A DNA stretch of 64,000 bases from Bdellovibrio bacteriovorus HD100. GTDB taxonomy: Bacteria; Bdellovibrionota; Bdellovibrionia; Bdellovibrionales; Bdellovibrionaceae. The stretch is from contig NC_005363.1 of NCBI RefSeq assembly GCF_000196175.1, positions 2,046,001 to 2,110,000 on the forward strand, written 5' to 3'. Within the stretch, counting starts at the first letter, position 1, and each line of letters opens with the position of its first letter. Both the position numbers and the translations under genes were made by a program. The notes beneath the pieces are model-generated. The model worked only from the letters and a program-made list of their open reading frames with translations. It did not search any database and had not been told where the DNA came from. Below, piece after piece: positions 34,555-42,909 of this stretch.

Positions 34555-35969
34555 AACGATGGATCAGCCTCTTTCTGGCACTGACACTTCCATTTCAAGG
34601 CTTCGCAGCACATGTGCCCGCGTACACCGTGATTGATATTCAAATCAATCACGAAACCCCACTGACAATGGATTTCAAAATTCTTGGGAACCCGACTGAC
34701 ACCTATGAAATGCAGAAGCCCTACTACTTCCATGCCGCCGGTCGCTACTACACGGCTATCTACCAGGGAAGAGACCCAAAAGGCACAACACGCTGGAGCC
34801 ACATTGATCCGAGCGCCCCCCCGGAGATGATCACTCAGGAGGAGACAGCGTCACCACCTCAAACACCACCGCCTACGCTGGACCAAAATACACATATTTC
34901 TGAGTCTGGAGGCGACAGCAGCACACACGACAACGCTATGGGTTCTGCGATTCAGACGGGCCTTGCTCAGGCGATCTACAAGGGTCTAATTTTCACTCCT
35001 GAATTCGAGGCAGAAATAGCCAAACTGAATCGGGAAATCTCCGCCAATCAAGAACAAACCTATCAAAACTATGAAGCACTTCGCAACTCTATGGCGGAAT
35101 CCCACGTAAAGTTTGAGCTGGCGTTGACTGATTTTCAAAAAGCCTTGACTGAAAATGCAGCTCCAAAAACAGACTTTCAGTATACGTCTCCGGACCCCGC
35201 CCTGGTAAGTGAACTGCAAAACATTGAAAGCATACTGCGTTCGGTCCGCACCAGTAATCCTGCTCGCCGCGAATCCCGGGACTGGGGTCTTCGAATGGTG
35301 CGCCAGTCCGATCAGGCCTCCACGACGGGTGATACAGAATCCGCTGAGGCCTTCAAAAAGTACTCAGAAGTCTTCGCCGATCTTTCTGTAGGACTTGATC
35401 CCATTACGGGACCTCTGCGTGATGTGTACGAAGCCTTCACTGGGAAAAATCTGATTACCGGCGATACGCTGGACAGTTTTGACCGCACCTTCGCTGTCGT
35501 TGGAGCCTTGAGTTTCGGCTTTGGATCCAAGATCGGGAAAGGTCTTAAGATCTTTAACAAAATTAAAAATCTGGATTTCATAAAAGCGGCGGCGAAAACC
35601 GAAGCAGTGGTTCATCATATCGAGCGCAATGCTCCACAAAGTCGTGCCGCCTATGATCGGTACATTCGGGATCTAAGAAAAACCATGGACCGACCGACAA
35701 TTAAAGATCCCGAACTGCGCTTATTTGTGAATGAACGTTATTGGAAGAACACTTCCACAGTCGGCAATGGCAGTACGGCTGCTGCCATTCGCATCGAGCG
35801 TATTGAGAACCTGCCGGTCAAAGGACGATACCACACCCAAAAAGGACAAAACAGCCTTGTCCATTTTGAAAAATGGCTGAAGAATAATCCCGAGGGTGAC
35901 GCCAGTGATCGTGCGGCGGTTGAAAATATGATTATGGAACTTCGCGATGCTCTGGAGGGCAATCTATGA
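34551..35969 (+). CDS. Exported polymorphic-toxin-like protein (pre-toxin TG-like segment + C-terminal toxin domain)
   Basis: 472 residues. Signal peptide (residues 1-20), a beta-type N-terminal domain (20-90), a Pro/Thr-rich linker (90-125), a helical part (140-235), then LDPITGPLRDVYEAFTGKN followed by LITGDTLDSFDR (282-312), which matches the 'pre-toxin TG' pattern found just before toxin domains. A Gly-rich hydrophobic stretch follows (315-335). The last 85 residues form a compact module with VGNGSTAAAIRIER (404-417), KGRYHTQKGQN (424-434) and WLKNNP; conserved-looking His, Arg and Lys suggest a nuclease, which is inference. The stop overlaps the start of a small acidic protein (ATGA), the usual immunity position. 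No T5/T6 delivery domain is visible; export appears to be Sec. Confidence 0.7.
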   Translation: MKRWISLFLALTLPFQGFAAHVPAYTVIDIQINHETPLTMDFKILGNPTDTYEMQKPYYFHAAGRYYTAIYQGRDPKGTTRWSHIDPSAPPEMITQEETASPPQTPPPTLDQNTHISESGGDSSTHDNAMGSAIQTGLAQAIYKGLIFTPEFEAEIAKLNREISANQEQTYQNYEALRNSMAESHVKFELALTDFQKALTENAAPKTDFQYTSPDPALVSELQNIESILRSVRTSNPARRESRDWGLRMVRQSDQASTTGDTESAEAFKKYSEVFADLSVGLDPITGPLRDVYEAFTGKNLITGDTLDSFDRTFAVVGALSFGFGSKIGKGLKIFNKIKNLDFIKAAAKTEAVVHHIERNAPQSRAAYDRYIRDLRKTMDRPTIKDPELRLFVNERYWKNTSTVGNGSTAAAIRIERIENLPVKGRYHTQKGQNSLVHFEKWLKNNPEGDASDRAAVENMIMELRDALEGNL

Positions 35970-36355
35970 AAACTGATAAAGACTGGGTTGAGCTGGTACT
36001 GTCCCGCATGAAAAGGGGCCAAGAACATTTACAGCCTCAGATGGAAAAAGCTGTGCAAGAACAGATCGACATGCCCGAGCGACTGTGGGTGTACTATGCC
36101 CTTAGTATCCTGATGAGACATCCCGAACAAACCCGCTGGGATCTGCTTATGGCAGAACTGGAATCCCTTATCCAAGACGAAACCCAAGGGGACTTGTGCG
36201 AAATCATTTATCAGGAAGTTCTGGAAACTTTCGCCAATGCCATTTCCAACCAAAGCTTTGAACATCACTGGATCACTCCCCACATCGGCCCTTTATCCCG
36301 CGACTATATTCAGGCCTATGACAAATTCATGGGGGGCAAAACTCCGGGATTCTAA
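35966..36355 (+). CDS. Putative immunity protein for the upstream toxin-like protein
   Basis: 129 residues, no signal peptide, acidic and helical with several Trp residues (KDWVELVLSRMKRG, MPERLWVYYALSILMRHPEQTRWDLL). Size, charge, cytosolic location and the ATGA overlap with the toxin-like gene are those of a cognate immunity protein. The sequence family is not recognised, so the role rests on position. It ends the tightly coupled four-gene block; the next gene starts 150 bases later. Confidence 0.55.
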   Translation: MKTDKDWVELVLSRMKRGQEHLQPQMEKAVQEQIDMPERLWVYYALSILMRHPEQTRWDLLMAELESLIQDETQGDLCEIIYQEVLETFANAISNQSFEHHWITPHIGPLSRDYIQAYDKFMGGKTPGF

Positions 36356-36506
36356 GATCCTGTCCCAATTCCAAGACTGAGGACAGCCACCCCCACGCAT
36401 TCTTCTCTGTAAGCCCTTGTTCTTACGATGTTTTATAAATTTCACCTGTCAAGCTCCTTTGTGTCCGACCTTTGCAATAAGAACGGTCATCACCAAGGAG
36501 CCTTCC

Positions 36507-37151
36507 ATGAGCAAATATCTTATTTCCCTTATCTGCCTGACTCTGACCGCTTGTGCGCCGCCATCTGAAGACCTCAACGACATCAAAAAAACGCACTCCA
36601 AACCTCAGATGGGCTTCTCCGGCCTGGTGATCATTCAACACTCTGAATTAGATACGGCTTCACCTCAACTTCCCCCGCAAATATCCGTGGACTTTGAAAA
36701 ACAAACTTCTACGGGCAGACACTTGATGCTGTATAAATCCCCGGTCCGCCTTCAATTAATAAGCACATCAAGTGACTTTGTCTCCCTCGGTTGCAACGAA
36801 AGCACCGATATCGAACAAATGCCGGACTTTATAAATGTGGATACACTTAAAATTTGCGACCGTCATCAGATCACCCACAACAACCTGAATATCGTTGCCA
36901 ACAGGGTCATCCTGGACAACGCAAAATTGGAATTCATCCCGACCCAATCCAAACAGGGTCACAATCGAATCGAAATTGTTGCCAGAACCTTTTGGCTTGA
37001 AGGACAAAATAAAATCACTCTTATAGGGAGCAAACTCCATGACGGTCGTTCTTTACCGCCTACTTTGTCTTTAGATGCAGGAACGCTCACCGGAGCGGGC
37101 CACCTGAAGGTGCTTTCCAAAGCCAATATCTTTTCTGTGAGTATAAAGTGA
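36507..37151 (+). CDS. Lipoprotein of unknown function
   Basis: 214 residues from ATG 36507 behind AAGGAG. The signal sequence MSKYLISLICLTLTAC ends in a good lipobox (LTAC, Cys16). The mature chain is beta-rich; its second half (NIVANRVILDNAKLEFIPTQ, NRIEIVARTFWLEGQNKITLIGSKL) has regular short strands like a beta-helix or polysaccharide-type repeat. Family not recognised. The stop overlaps the GTG start of the next exported protein. Confidence 0.75.
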   Translation: MSKYLISLICLTLTACAPPSEDLNDIKKTHSKPQMGFSGLVIIQHSELDTASPQLPPQISVDFEKQTSTGRHLMLYKSPVRLQLISTSSDFVSLGCNESTDIEQMPDFINVDTLKICDRHQITHNNLNIVANRVILDNAKLEFIPTQSKQGHNRIEIVARTFWLEGQNKITLIGSKLHDGRSLPPTLSLDAGTLTGAGHLKVLSKANIFSVSIK

Positions 37152-38266
37152 AGAAAATCATTTTAGCCCTGATGGCCTTTCTGATCTCAACTCAGGCCTG
37201 CGCCAAAGAAAACTCGGCTCTCCAATCAGTCCTGGAAGCCATGACCCGACAGTATCTGGACAGCTACGTGCGCTCGACCGTCATCAAAGAACTGGAAGAG
37301 TACGCTGGCAAAGCATTAGCCCAAGATCTCTCCGGAAAGGTTTCTACAGTTCTGGCCGTGGTCAATCTGGTTGATAACGTAAAACTATACAACGAGGCCG
37401 AATCCGAAAGTCAGCGCTACCAGACACTTTCTCAGGCGGTTGCCAACGCCGTAACACTGATTCCCGCGGTGGGTCCCGCATTGGGTGCACTGGTACAACT
37501 TACAGTGGTGGCTCAAGGCATGAGCGCCGCTTTGATTTCCAAAACTTACGCCCTGAAAACAGCGCAGCTCATTGCTGAAATCACTGCCATTGAAAAAAGC
37601 ACCTCTGCAATAATTCTGGAGGAGTTCAGGAAGGAGGAGGCCGCCTTTACAACACTGATCGCACGGTCCGCAGCCCTGACTGCTTTAATCAATCAAAACT
37701 CCGCTCTGCTCAAATCGCAGTGCTATGGCTCCGACGACATTCACATTCCCAATCCAAAAGAATGCCTGAAAAGCTCGCTGTTACATAAAAACCTGCTTTA
37801 CACGCAAATTCAGACCATGAGCCGTATAGTGAATTTCCAAGGCCGCTTTATCATCACGGCCACCGGAGTTTCACCGGAAATGCGTGAAAGCATGAAGCAA
37901 ATTCTGACGACGGCGGAAGAAAGCTTTAAAACAATTCACAGCGTGATTCAGCAAAACATTCAGTCCATCAATGAAGACCAGGTCGTGGCCTTACGCCTCA
38001 AAGCGTCCCGCCGGGCCCGCTTTTATCGCTGCGAACGACTGATTTCGAGGGAATTGGCAGAAATCCACGACTCTCGCTTAAAAATTCAAACCAACGAAGA
38101 AGCCAGATTTTTCTCGGAGATCTCAATACAACACAGCCAACAGAACCTGATCGAACTGACGGACTATTCCTGCCGGGACTCCCTTCCCGAGCTTGATCCA
38201 GAGCTGTACAAACTTCTGCTTCAGGAAGGTCTCGGATCACTATCCTTATCACCAGCCCCAAACTGA
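37148..38266 (+). CDS. Exported helical protein with Gly/Ala-rich hydrophobic segment
   Basis: 372 residues from GTG 37148, which overlaps the lipoprotein stop (GTGA). A signal peptide (KKIILALMAFLISTQACA) is followed by mostly alpha-helical sequence. Around residues 95-135 lies a long hydrophobic run, NAVTLIPAVGPALGALVQL then TVVAQGMSAALI, with Gly and Ala spaced as in membrane-inserting helical hairpins. Four later Cys may form disulfides. A membrane-active or pore-forming role is possible but unproven. It ends six bases from the convergent kinase gene. Confidence 0.7.
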   Translation: MKKIILALMAFLISTQACAKENSALQSVLEAMTRQYLDSYVRSTVIKELEEYAGKALAQDLSGKVSTVLAVVNLVDNVKLYNEAESESQRYQTLSQAVANAVTLIPAVGPALGALVQLTVVAQGMSAALISKTYALKTAQLIAEITAIEKSTSAIILEEFRKEEAAFTTLIARSAALTALINQNSALLKSQCYGSDDIHIPNPKECLKSSLLHKNLLYTQIQTMSRIVNFQGRFIITATGVSPEMRESMKQILTTAEESFKTIHSVIQQNIQSINEDQVVALRLKASRRARFYRCERLISRELAEIHDSRLKIQTNEEARFFSEISIQHSQQNLIELTDYSCRDSLPELDPELYKLLLQEGLGSLSLSPAPN

Positions 38267-38272
38267 AACATA

Positions 38273-39979
38273 CTAAACTGGAAAACCGATAGGAAAACGA
38301 ACCGAAACCCGGGTGCCCTGCGTGACATTCGGGTCAAAGATCAAAACACCGCCCATCTGATTCACAAAGTCCCGGGTGAATTTTAGCCCCACCCCGAAGC
38401 CTTCATCCTGCGACGACCTCGCCGAATCTGAATCTGACAACGAAGCCACGACTTCCGCAGATACCCCCGGCCCCTGATCCTGAATAGTCAATTCAACCTG
38501 ATTTCCAAGGATCAAGCCGGTCACCTGGATAGTGCCACCCTCAGGACTGAACTTCACGGCATTCGACAGCAAATTTCTTAAAATCGTTTCGACCACGCGG
38601 ACAGAACCCCACAACTGAACTTCGCCGGCCGGCAGGTCCACGTTCACCTCGACATTTTTTTGCAGAATCTGAGGAGCCAGATGCCCCACCGCTGCATAGA
38701 CACGCGTCTTCAGATCAACGCCGCCACGACTTTCGCCTTCATGACTCCAGACCAGAATATTTCTCAACAACTCCAAAGAGGCCTTGTGCGCCTCCTGCAC
38801 GCGAGCCAGCGCATCCGGAGTCAAAACACCGTCTTCACGGGATGCTCCCCCCAGCAGCAACTGCGTACCTGCCAGCGCTCCCGTCAAATCATGCGCCAGC
38901 ACCGTCTGCACCCGCTTGTTGAATCTGTGCATTTTTAAGATTTCCCCATTCAGATCTTTCAGGGCTTTGTTGCTTTCCTCAAGCTCGGTCACATCATTCA
39001 ACAGATACACCTGAGCCTGATTTTCCTGACCGTCACCTTCTAAATTGTGACGGCGGATCTGATAACTGATCCCATGAATCTGAAAACGCTCGGCCCCGGA
39101 AATGATGTCCCGAAGAACCGGGATTTCTTCCGCAGGACGTCCCTGCCAGCTTTCTTTAAGACCCAGCATTTCCAGTGCCGCCGCATTGCCACCCCAGTAT
39201 TCAGAGCGCGCATTTAAAATCACTACAGGCCCCGGAAGCTGCTCGAAAACTTTTTGCTGCGCCAAGGAAGTGATTTCCAGAACGTCGCCCTTGTTCGCCG
39301 CATAATGAAGACCCCATATAAAGGGCCACAGGGCCGCGATTTTCAACTGGCGCAAATGCAGATCTGCGGGGCTCAGCAAAACCAGGCCTTCAAGAGCAAA
39401 GGGCCATAAGGCTGCTGCCAAAAACACCAGGGCATATTTCCAACGGCGCCCTTTTAGGGTGCATACAGCATAGACCAGGAACGCAAACCCCACTGCGATC
39501 GCCACGGCCCCGAAAGCAAAAGTCGCCAGCACCCCCGGCCCCCGGGTGAAATCCACAAGCCCACTCATTCCCGGGATCAAATGAAAGTCGTAATACATCC
39601 ATTGAGAAGCCGCAGAAAGTCCGGCCATCGCCATTAAATTGCCGACAATCATCAGCGCCGGAAAGGCAAAGATCACATACCAGTACTGACGAAGCTTCGC
39701 CGACACCCTTGGTAAAAACAGGCCCGCCCCCAGCAGCGCCCAGGACGGAAACAACAAGGGCAACCCCAGCATCCGCACATGGGTCATAAAAATCTTAAAT
39801 GCCATGTTATCAATGGCAAAAACACTGATGATGGAAAAAGCCCACAGGGCATAGCCAACTTCAATAATAAACACCAGTCTATGAATGTAAGACCTGCGAT
39901 ACGCCCAGGAACGGACGGCAAAAACAGAACTGATTAGAAAGCTGAGCGCCGTGGATAAGAAGACCAATATGATTACCAT
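38273..39979 (-). CDS. Membrane sensor histidine kinase (7TM N-terminal, PAS-like, HisKA, HATPase)
   Basis: About 568 residues from ATG 39979, where the first helix begins (MVIILVFLSTALSFLISSVFA). Seven to eight membrane helices (1-220) resemble the 7TM sensor module of bacterial kinases. A PAS-like segment follows (about 235-335, LPGPVVILNARSEYWGGNAA). The dimerisation helix has HDLTGALAGTQLLL as H-box, an atypical His-Asp-Leu instead of His-Glu-Leu. The ATPase domain has N-box LRNLLSNAVKFSPEGG and DQGPGVS, GFGVGLKFT. The frame extends to 40168 but overlaps the divergent gene. No regulator gene is adjacent. Confidence 0.87.
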   Translation of the reverse strand: MVIILVFLSTALSFLISSVFAVRSWAYRRSYIHRLVFIIEVGYALWAFSIISVFAIDNMAFKIFMTHVRMLGLPLLFPSWALLGAGLFLPRVSAKLRQYWYVIFAFPALMIVGNLMAMAGLSAASQWMYYDFHLIPGMSGLVDFTRGPGVLATFAFGAVAIAVGFAFLVYAVCTLKGRRWKYALVFLAAALWPFALEGLVLLSPADLHLRQLKIAALWPFIWGLHYAANKGDVLEITSLAQQKVFEQLPGPVVILNARSEYWGGNAAALEMLGLKESWQGRPAEEIPVLRDIISGAERFQIHGISYQIRRHNLEGDGQENQAQVYLLNDVTELEESNKALKDLNGEILKMHRFNKRVQTVLAHDLTGALAGTQLLLGGASREDGVLTPDALARVQEAHKASLELLRNILVWSHEGESRGGVDLKTRVYAAVGHLAPQILQKNVEVNVDLPAGEVQLWGSVRVVETILRNLLSNAVKFSPEGGTIQVTGLILGNQVELTIQDQGPGVSAEVVASLSDSDSARSSQDEGFGVGLKFTRDFVNQMGGVLIFDPNVTQGTRVSVRFPIGFPV

Positions 39980-40073
39980 CGGCAAATTGTACCCGGCCGG
40001 GCTTTGAGCGCAACGATTCTTTATGCACAGCGCCGACTTGCCTTTTTCAGCGAAGCCGACAAGGATGCTATGC

Positions 40074-40787
40074 ATGTCAAAACAGGAAGCACCACCAAAA
40101 GAAAACGGCCTTTTAAATATCGTCTTTAATATCGTACTTCCGGTGTTGATCCTGAATAAACTGTCCAAGTTTATCGGACCTTTCTGGGCACTGGTTTTGG
40201 CGTTGGCCTTCCCGTTGGGCTACGGCGCCTATGACTTGATCAAACGCAAAAAGTTCAACGCGTTTTCAGCCCTGGGGCTTTTGAACGTGCTGCTGACCGG
40301 CGGTTTGGCGCTATTGGGCCTGCACGGATTCTGGTTCGCAGTCAAAGAGGCCGCGTTCCCGGCCTTGGTTGGCTTGTTCGTTTTGGGATCGGCCTTCACC
40401 AAAAAGCCTTTCATCGAAACCCTGTTCCTGAATCCCGCACTGATGAAGGTGGATCTATTAGAAGAACGCCTGAAAGAAAAAGGGAAACAAAAAGAATTCC
40501 ACGACCACATGAAGAGCGCCACCGTCTGGCTGTCGCTGTCATTCGCCTTCAGCGCCATCTGCAACTTCGTCCTGGCCCGCAAGATTTTCATCAATATTGA
40601 TTCAACACTGTCTGCTGACGCTCAGTCCACAGTGCTCAACGAACAGATCGCCCAAATGACCACATGGTCCATGGCCATCATCATGGTCCCATCCATGATC
40701 TTCCTGCTAGGCATCTTCTGGTACCTCATGAGAGGCATCAAACAACACTCCGGCCTCTCCACCGAAGAACTCCTAAAAGAAAACTAA
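40074..40787 (+). CDS. VC0807-like membrane protein
   Basis: 237 residues with five to six membrane segments: NIVFNIVLPVLILNKLSK, FWALVLALAFPLGYGAYDL, ALGLLNVLLTGGLALLG, AAFPALVGLFVLGSAF, ATVWLSLSFAFSAICNFVLA and MVPSMIFLLGIFWYLM. The overall pattern fits the VC0807 family (MFS-related small membrane proteins of unknown function, distant from septation protein A). ATG 40074 has AAGGA 12 bases upstream; longer starts exist at 40065 and 40023. It is divergent from the kinase gene. Confidence 0.7.
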   Translation: MSKQEAPPKENGLLNIVFNIVLPVLILNKLSKFIGPFWALVLALAFPLGYGAYDLIKRKKFNAFSALGLLNVLLTGGLALLGLHGFWFAVKEAAFPALVGLFVLGSAFTKKPFIETLFLNPALMKVDLLEERLKEKGKQKEFHDHMKSATVWLSLSFAFSAICNFVLARKIFINIDSTLSADAQSTVLNEQIAQMTTWSMAIIMVPSMIFLLGIFWYLMRGIKQHSGLSTEELLKEN

Positions 40788-40822
40788 AGCACAAAGGCCT
40801 TCGACACTTTGACTTCCAGGCT

Positions 40823-40843
40823 CAAAACGGCAAAGCCGTTTTG
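40823..40843. repeat. Perfect hairpin 1 of an inverted-repeat array
   Basis: CAAAACGGC (40823-40831), loop AAA, GCCGTTTTG (40835-40843). Perfect 9-base stem 36 bases after the VC0807-like stop. It may end that transcript, though the T content is inside the stem. Confidence 0.6.
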
Positions 40844-40853
40844 GCCCCCGTCC

Positions 40854-40881
40854 CCTTTGGCACAAATGCCAAAGGCATTTG
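40854..40881. repeat. Two overlapping, mutually exclusive hairpins
   Basis: CCTTTGGCA-CAAA-TGCCAAAGG (40854-40875, 9-base stem) overlaps CAAATGCC-AAA-GGCATTTG (40863-40881, 8-base stem). Both are perfect; only one can form at a time. The AAA loop and flanking layout copy hairpin 1. Confidence 0.6.
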
Positions 40882-40886
40882 GCCCG

Positions 40887-40903
40887 CCCCCCCCCAAAAA
40901 AAA
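40887..40903. repeat. C9A8 homopolymer tract
   Basis: Nine C (40887-40895) directly followed by eight A (40896-40903) in the gap between convergent genes. Prone to slippage; a risk for sequence accuracy and a potential variable site. Confidence 0.7.
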
Positions 40904-40914
40904 CCGGGAACCAA

Positions 40915-41014
40915 GAAAGCTGCAACTTGCCCAAAATCAAGGCGCAAGGAGAAAGGCGTGCTAACAGCACGCCGCCGACGCAGCAACGCAGAGTTTGGGC
41001 AAGTTCCAGCTTTC
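40915..41014. repeat. 100-base long inverted repeat with internal hairpin
   Basis: Arms 40915-40935 and 40994-41014 are complementary at 20 of 21 positions (mismatch at 40923/41006). In the centre is a perfect hairpin, GGCGTGCT-AAC-AGCACGCC (40955-40973). The right arm stops three bases before the end of the convergent gene at 41017. It resembles REP/BIME-type extragenic elements or a very strong bidirectional terminator, though without a T-run. Confidence 0.7.
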
Positions 41015-41016
41015 GC

Positions 41017-41766
41017 TTAGAAGTCGCCGCCGCCTTCGAATGGTGGTGGTGGCGGTGGTGGTGGGAAGTCTGAATCGCCCCCGAAACCTCCTCCGAAGTC
41101 ATCGCCAAATGGCGGTGGAGGTGGTGGTGGCGGTGGTGGTGGAATATCACCGTAATCTTCTGGCATATTTGGCGCCGGCACATAGCCGCCGTCGCCTCCA
41201 AAATCATCAAATGTTGGAGGTGGTGGGAAAGAAGGACTGCTGGAACCCCCACCGAAACTGGATCCACCGGATGACCCCGAACTGCTGGCACTGGAACCGA
41301 ACTTGGGTTTACCGCCGAACATGGCGCGTTTGCGATAGTCGTAACGTGGGCGATCTTCAAGCAAGCCCAATTCCTGAGATTCAGACGGCAGGTTCTTCGC
41401 CCCGCGATCCAAAGATTCGCGGCGCGCACTTTCGGCCGCATACACTCGACGCTCCTTTTCATAGGATTCGTCCCAGCGTTTCTTAGCAGCCGCATCAGCC
41501 TGAGCTTCCGGTCCGTCTTCGGTCATCACAATCGACTTTTTGTTTTTCTTGTACTCTTCAAGCTGGCGGTCTTTCTGACGTTCCCACTGCTCTTCTTCTT
41601 CGAGGTAGGCGCGCTCCCCTTGCTGTCGGGCCTGCTCAAAACGATCTCGCGCCTTATGATGCTGAGCAAAACCCTTCAGACGAGCCTCTTCCGGGCTTTC
41701 CCCCCATGTGGTGGAAGCAACAAAACTAAGCAGAAGAAGTGAGGTCAGACGCCCTGAAGGTTTCAT
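41017..41766 (-). CDS. Exported polyproline/glycine-rich protein
   Basis: 249 residues from ATG 41766, with GGAAG upstream. A signal peptide (MKPSGRLTSLLLLSFVASTTWG) is followed by a charged coiled-coil region (about 25-140, QQGERAYLEEEEQWERQKDR), then a Ser/Gly segment, then a tail with runs of 11 and 8 prolines separated by FGDDFGGGFGGDSDF and ending FEGGGDF. The DNA shows GGTGGTGGTGGCGG-type microsatellite tracts over 41040-41150. The tail is probably disordered and extended; a surface or wall-spanning role is possible. Family not recognised. Confidence 0.75.
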   Translation of the reverse strand: MKPSGRLTSLLLLSFVASTTWGESPEEARLKGFAQHHKARDRFEQARQQGERAYLEEEEQWERQKDRQLEEYKKNKKSIVMTEDGPEAQADAAAKKRWDESYEKERRVYAAESARRESLDRGAKNLPSESQELGLLEDRPRYDYRKRAMFGGKPKFGSSASSSGSSGGSSFGGGSSSPSFPPPPTFDDFGGDGGYVPAPNMPEDYGDIPPPPPPPPPPPFGDDFGGGFGGDSDFPPPPPPPPFEGGGDF

Positions 41767-41876
41767 TCGTACTTCCGAGTCTATCAGGGCTCCCGCTTTT
41801 TTTTGAGCAAACAAAAAAGATGCTCGACCTTTGTCTGTTTTCTCAATAACGTACCAACTTGCCCCTAAGGAGTACT

Positions 41877-42896
41877 ATGGACGCATTGCAGAGCATCGGA
41901 GTTTTCGCAGCACAGACATTTATGATCCTTTTCGCCGTCCTTGCGGTGATTCTGGTCATCGCCCTGCTGGCTGCCAAAGCCAGCCACAAACCCGAGATCC
42001 AAATCGAGCTTCTGCACAAGCGTTACAAGAACTTCCGCCATCTTTTGAAAGCTCACACGGTCACCAAGTCCGAACGCAAAGAGCTCAAGAAAAAGTTGAA
42101 GGAAGAACGTAAAGCCCTTGATTCCAAATCCAGCAATGGCGACAAAAAAATCTTTGTTATCGACTTTGACGGCGACGTGAAAGCCTCTGCCGTTGAAAAC
42201 CTGCGCGAAGAGGTCACCGCCATCTTGACCCTGGCCACCCCGTCTGACGAAGTGGTCGTTCGCGTGGAAAGCCCCGGCGGCGTGGTTCACGGTTACGGCC
42301 TGGCAGCAAGCCAGCTTTTACGCATCCGTGAAAAAGGCATTCCACTGACTGTTTGTGTGGATAAAGTGGCGGCCAGCGGCGGCTATCTGATGTCCGTGAC
42401 TGCGAACAAAATCCTGTGTGCGCCATTTGCCATTGTTGGTTCCATCGGTGTGGTGGCCCAGCTTCCAAACCTGCACCGTCTTTTGAAAAAGCACGATGTG
42501 GACTACAAAGAATACACGGCCGGAGAGTTCAAGCGAACTGTGAGCCTTTTGGGTGAAATCACTGACAAGGGCGAAGAAAAGTTCAAACAGCAGCTTGAAG
42601 ACACGCACACCCTGTTTAAGAGCTTTGTCAGCCGCTTCCGTCCTCAATTGAATCTGGCTGAAGTGGCCACCGGCGAATACTGGTACGGCGAACAGGCTTT
42701 GACAAAACTTCTGGTCGATGAAATTCGCACCAGCGATGACTACCTTCTGACCCTTTCTGAAAAGCATCAGGTAGTTAAAGTAAAATTTGAACACCACGAA
42801 AGCTTGAGCGACAAGCTGACCGGCGTTTTGGGTAAAGCTCTGAAAAAAGGCGCCCTTTCTGCTGTGGAAGAACTTGAAACAAGACGCTTTCTTTAA
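41877..42896 (+). CDS. sohB: Membrane-anchored S49 peptidase SohB
   Basis: 339 residues from ATG 41877 behind AAGGAG. One N-terminal membrane helix (about 10-35) and a charged linker lead to the S49 (SppA/SohB) protease domain facing the periplasm. FVIDFDGDVKASAVENLREEV and VESPGGVVHGYGLAASQL mark the ClpP-like core, Ser in VAASGGYLMS is the nucleophile, and Lys in AGEFKRTVSLLGEITD is the general base as in E. coli SohB. It probably degrades signal peptides or membrane-associated peptides. It is 13 bases upstream of the opp operon on the same strand, suggesting joint transcription. Confidence 0.92.
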   Translation: MDALQSIGVFAAQTFMILFAVLAVILVIALLAAKASHKPEIQIELLHKRYKNFRHLLKAHTVTKSERKELKKKLKEERKALDSKSSNGDKKIFVIDFDGDVKASAVENLREEVTAILTLATPSDEVVVRVESPGGVVHGYGLAASQLLRIREKGIPLTVCVDKVAASGGYLMSVTANKILCAPFAIVGSIGVVAQLPNLHRLLKKHDVDYKEYTAGEFKRTVSLLGEITDKGEEKFKQQLEDTHTLFKSFVSRFRPQLNLAEVATGEYWYGEQALTKLLVDEIRTSDDYLLTLSEKHQVVKVKFEHHESLSDKLTGVLGKALKKGALSAVEELETRRFL

Positions 42897-42909
42897 GAGG
42901 ACTTAAATA

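Noticed and set aside
33044-38266. Recent mobile element carrying the toxin-like block
   Set aside because: No integrase, transposase, tRNA boundary or direct repeats flank the block, and both neighbours (mutM and a sensor kinase) are ordinary; transfer cannot be shown from this window.
40995-41486. 163-codon plus-strand frame through the polyproline region
   Set aside because: Val/Trp-rich mirror of the GGTGGT repeats; no start signal, while the minus frame has a signal peptide and ribosome binding site.
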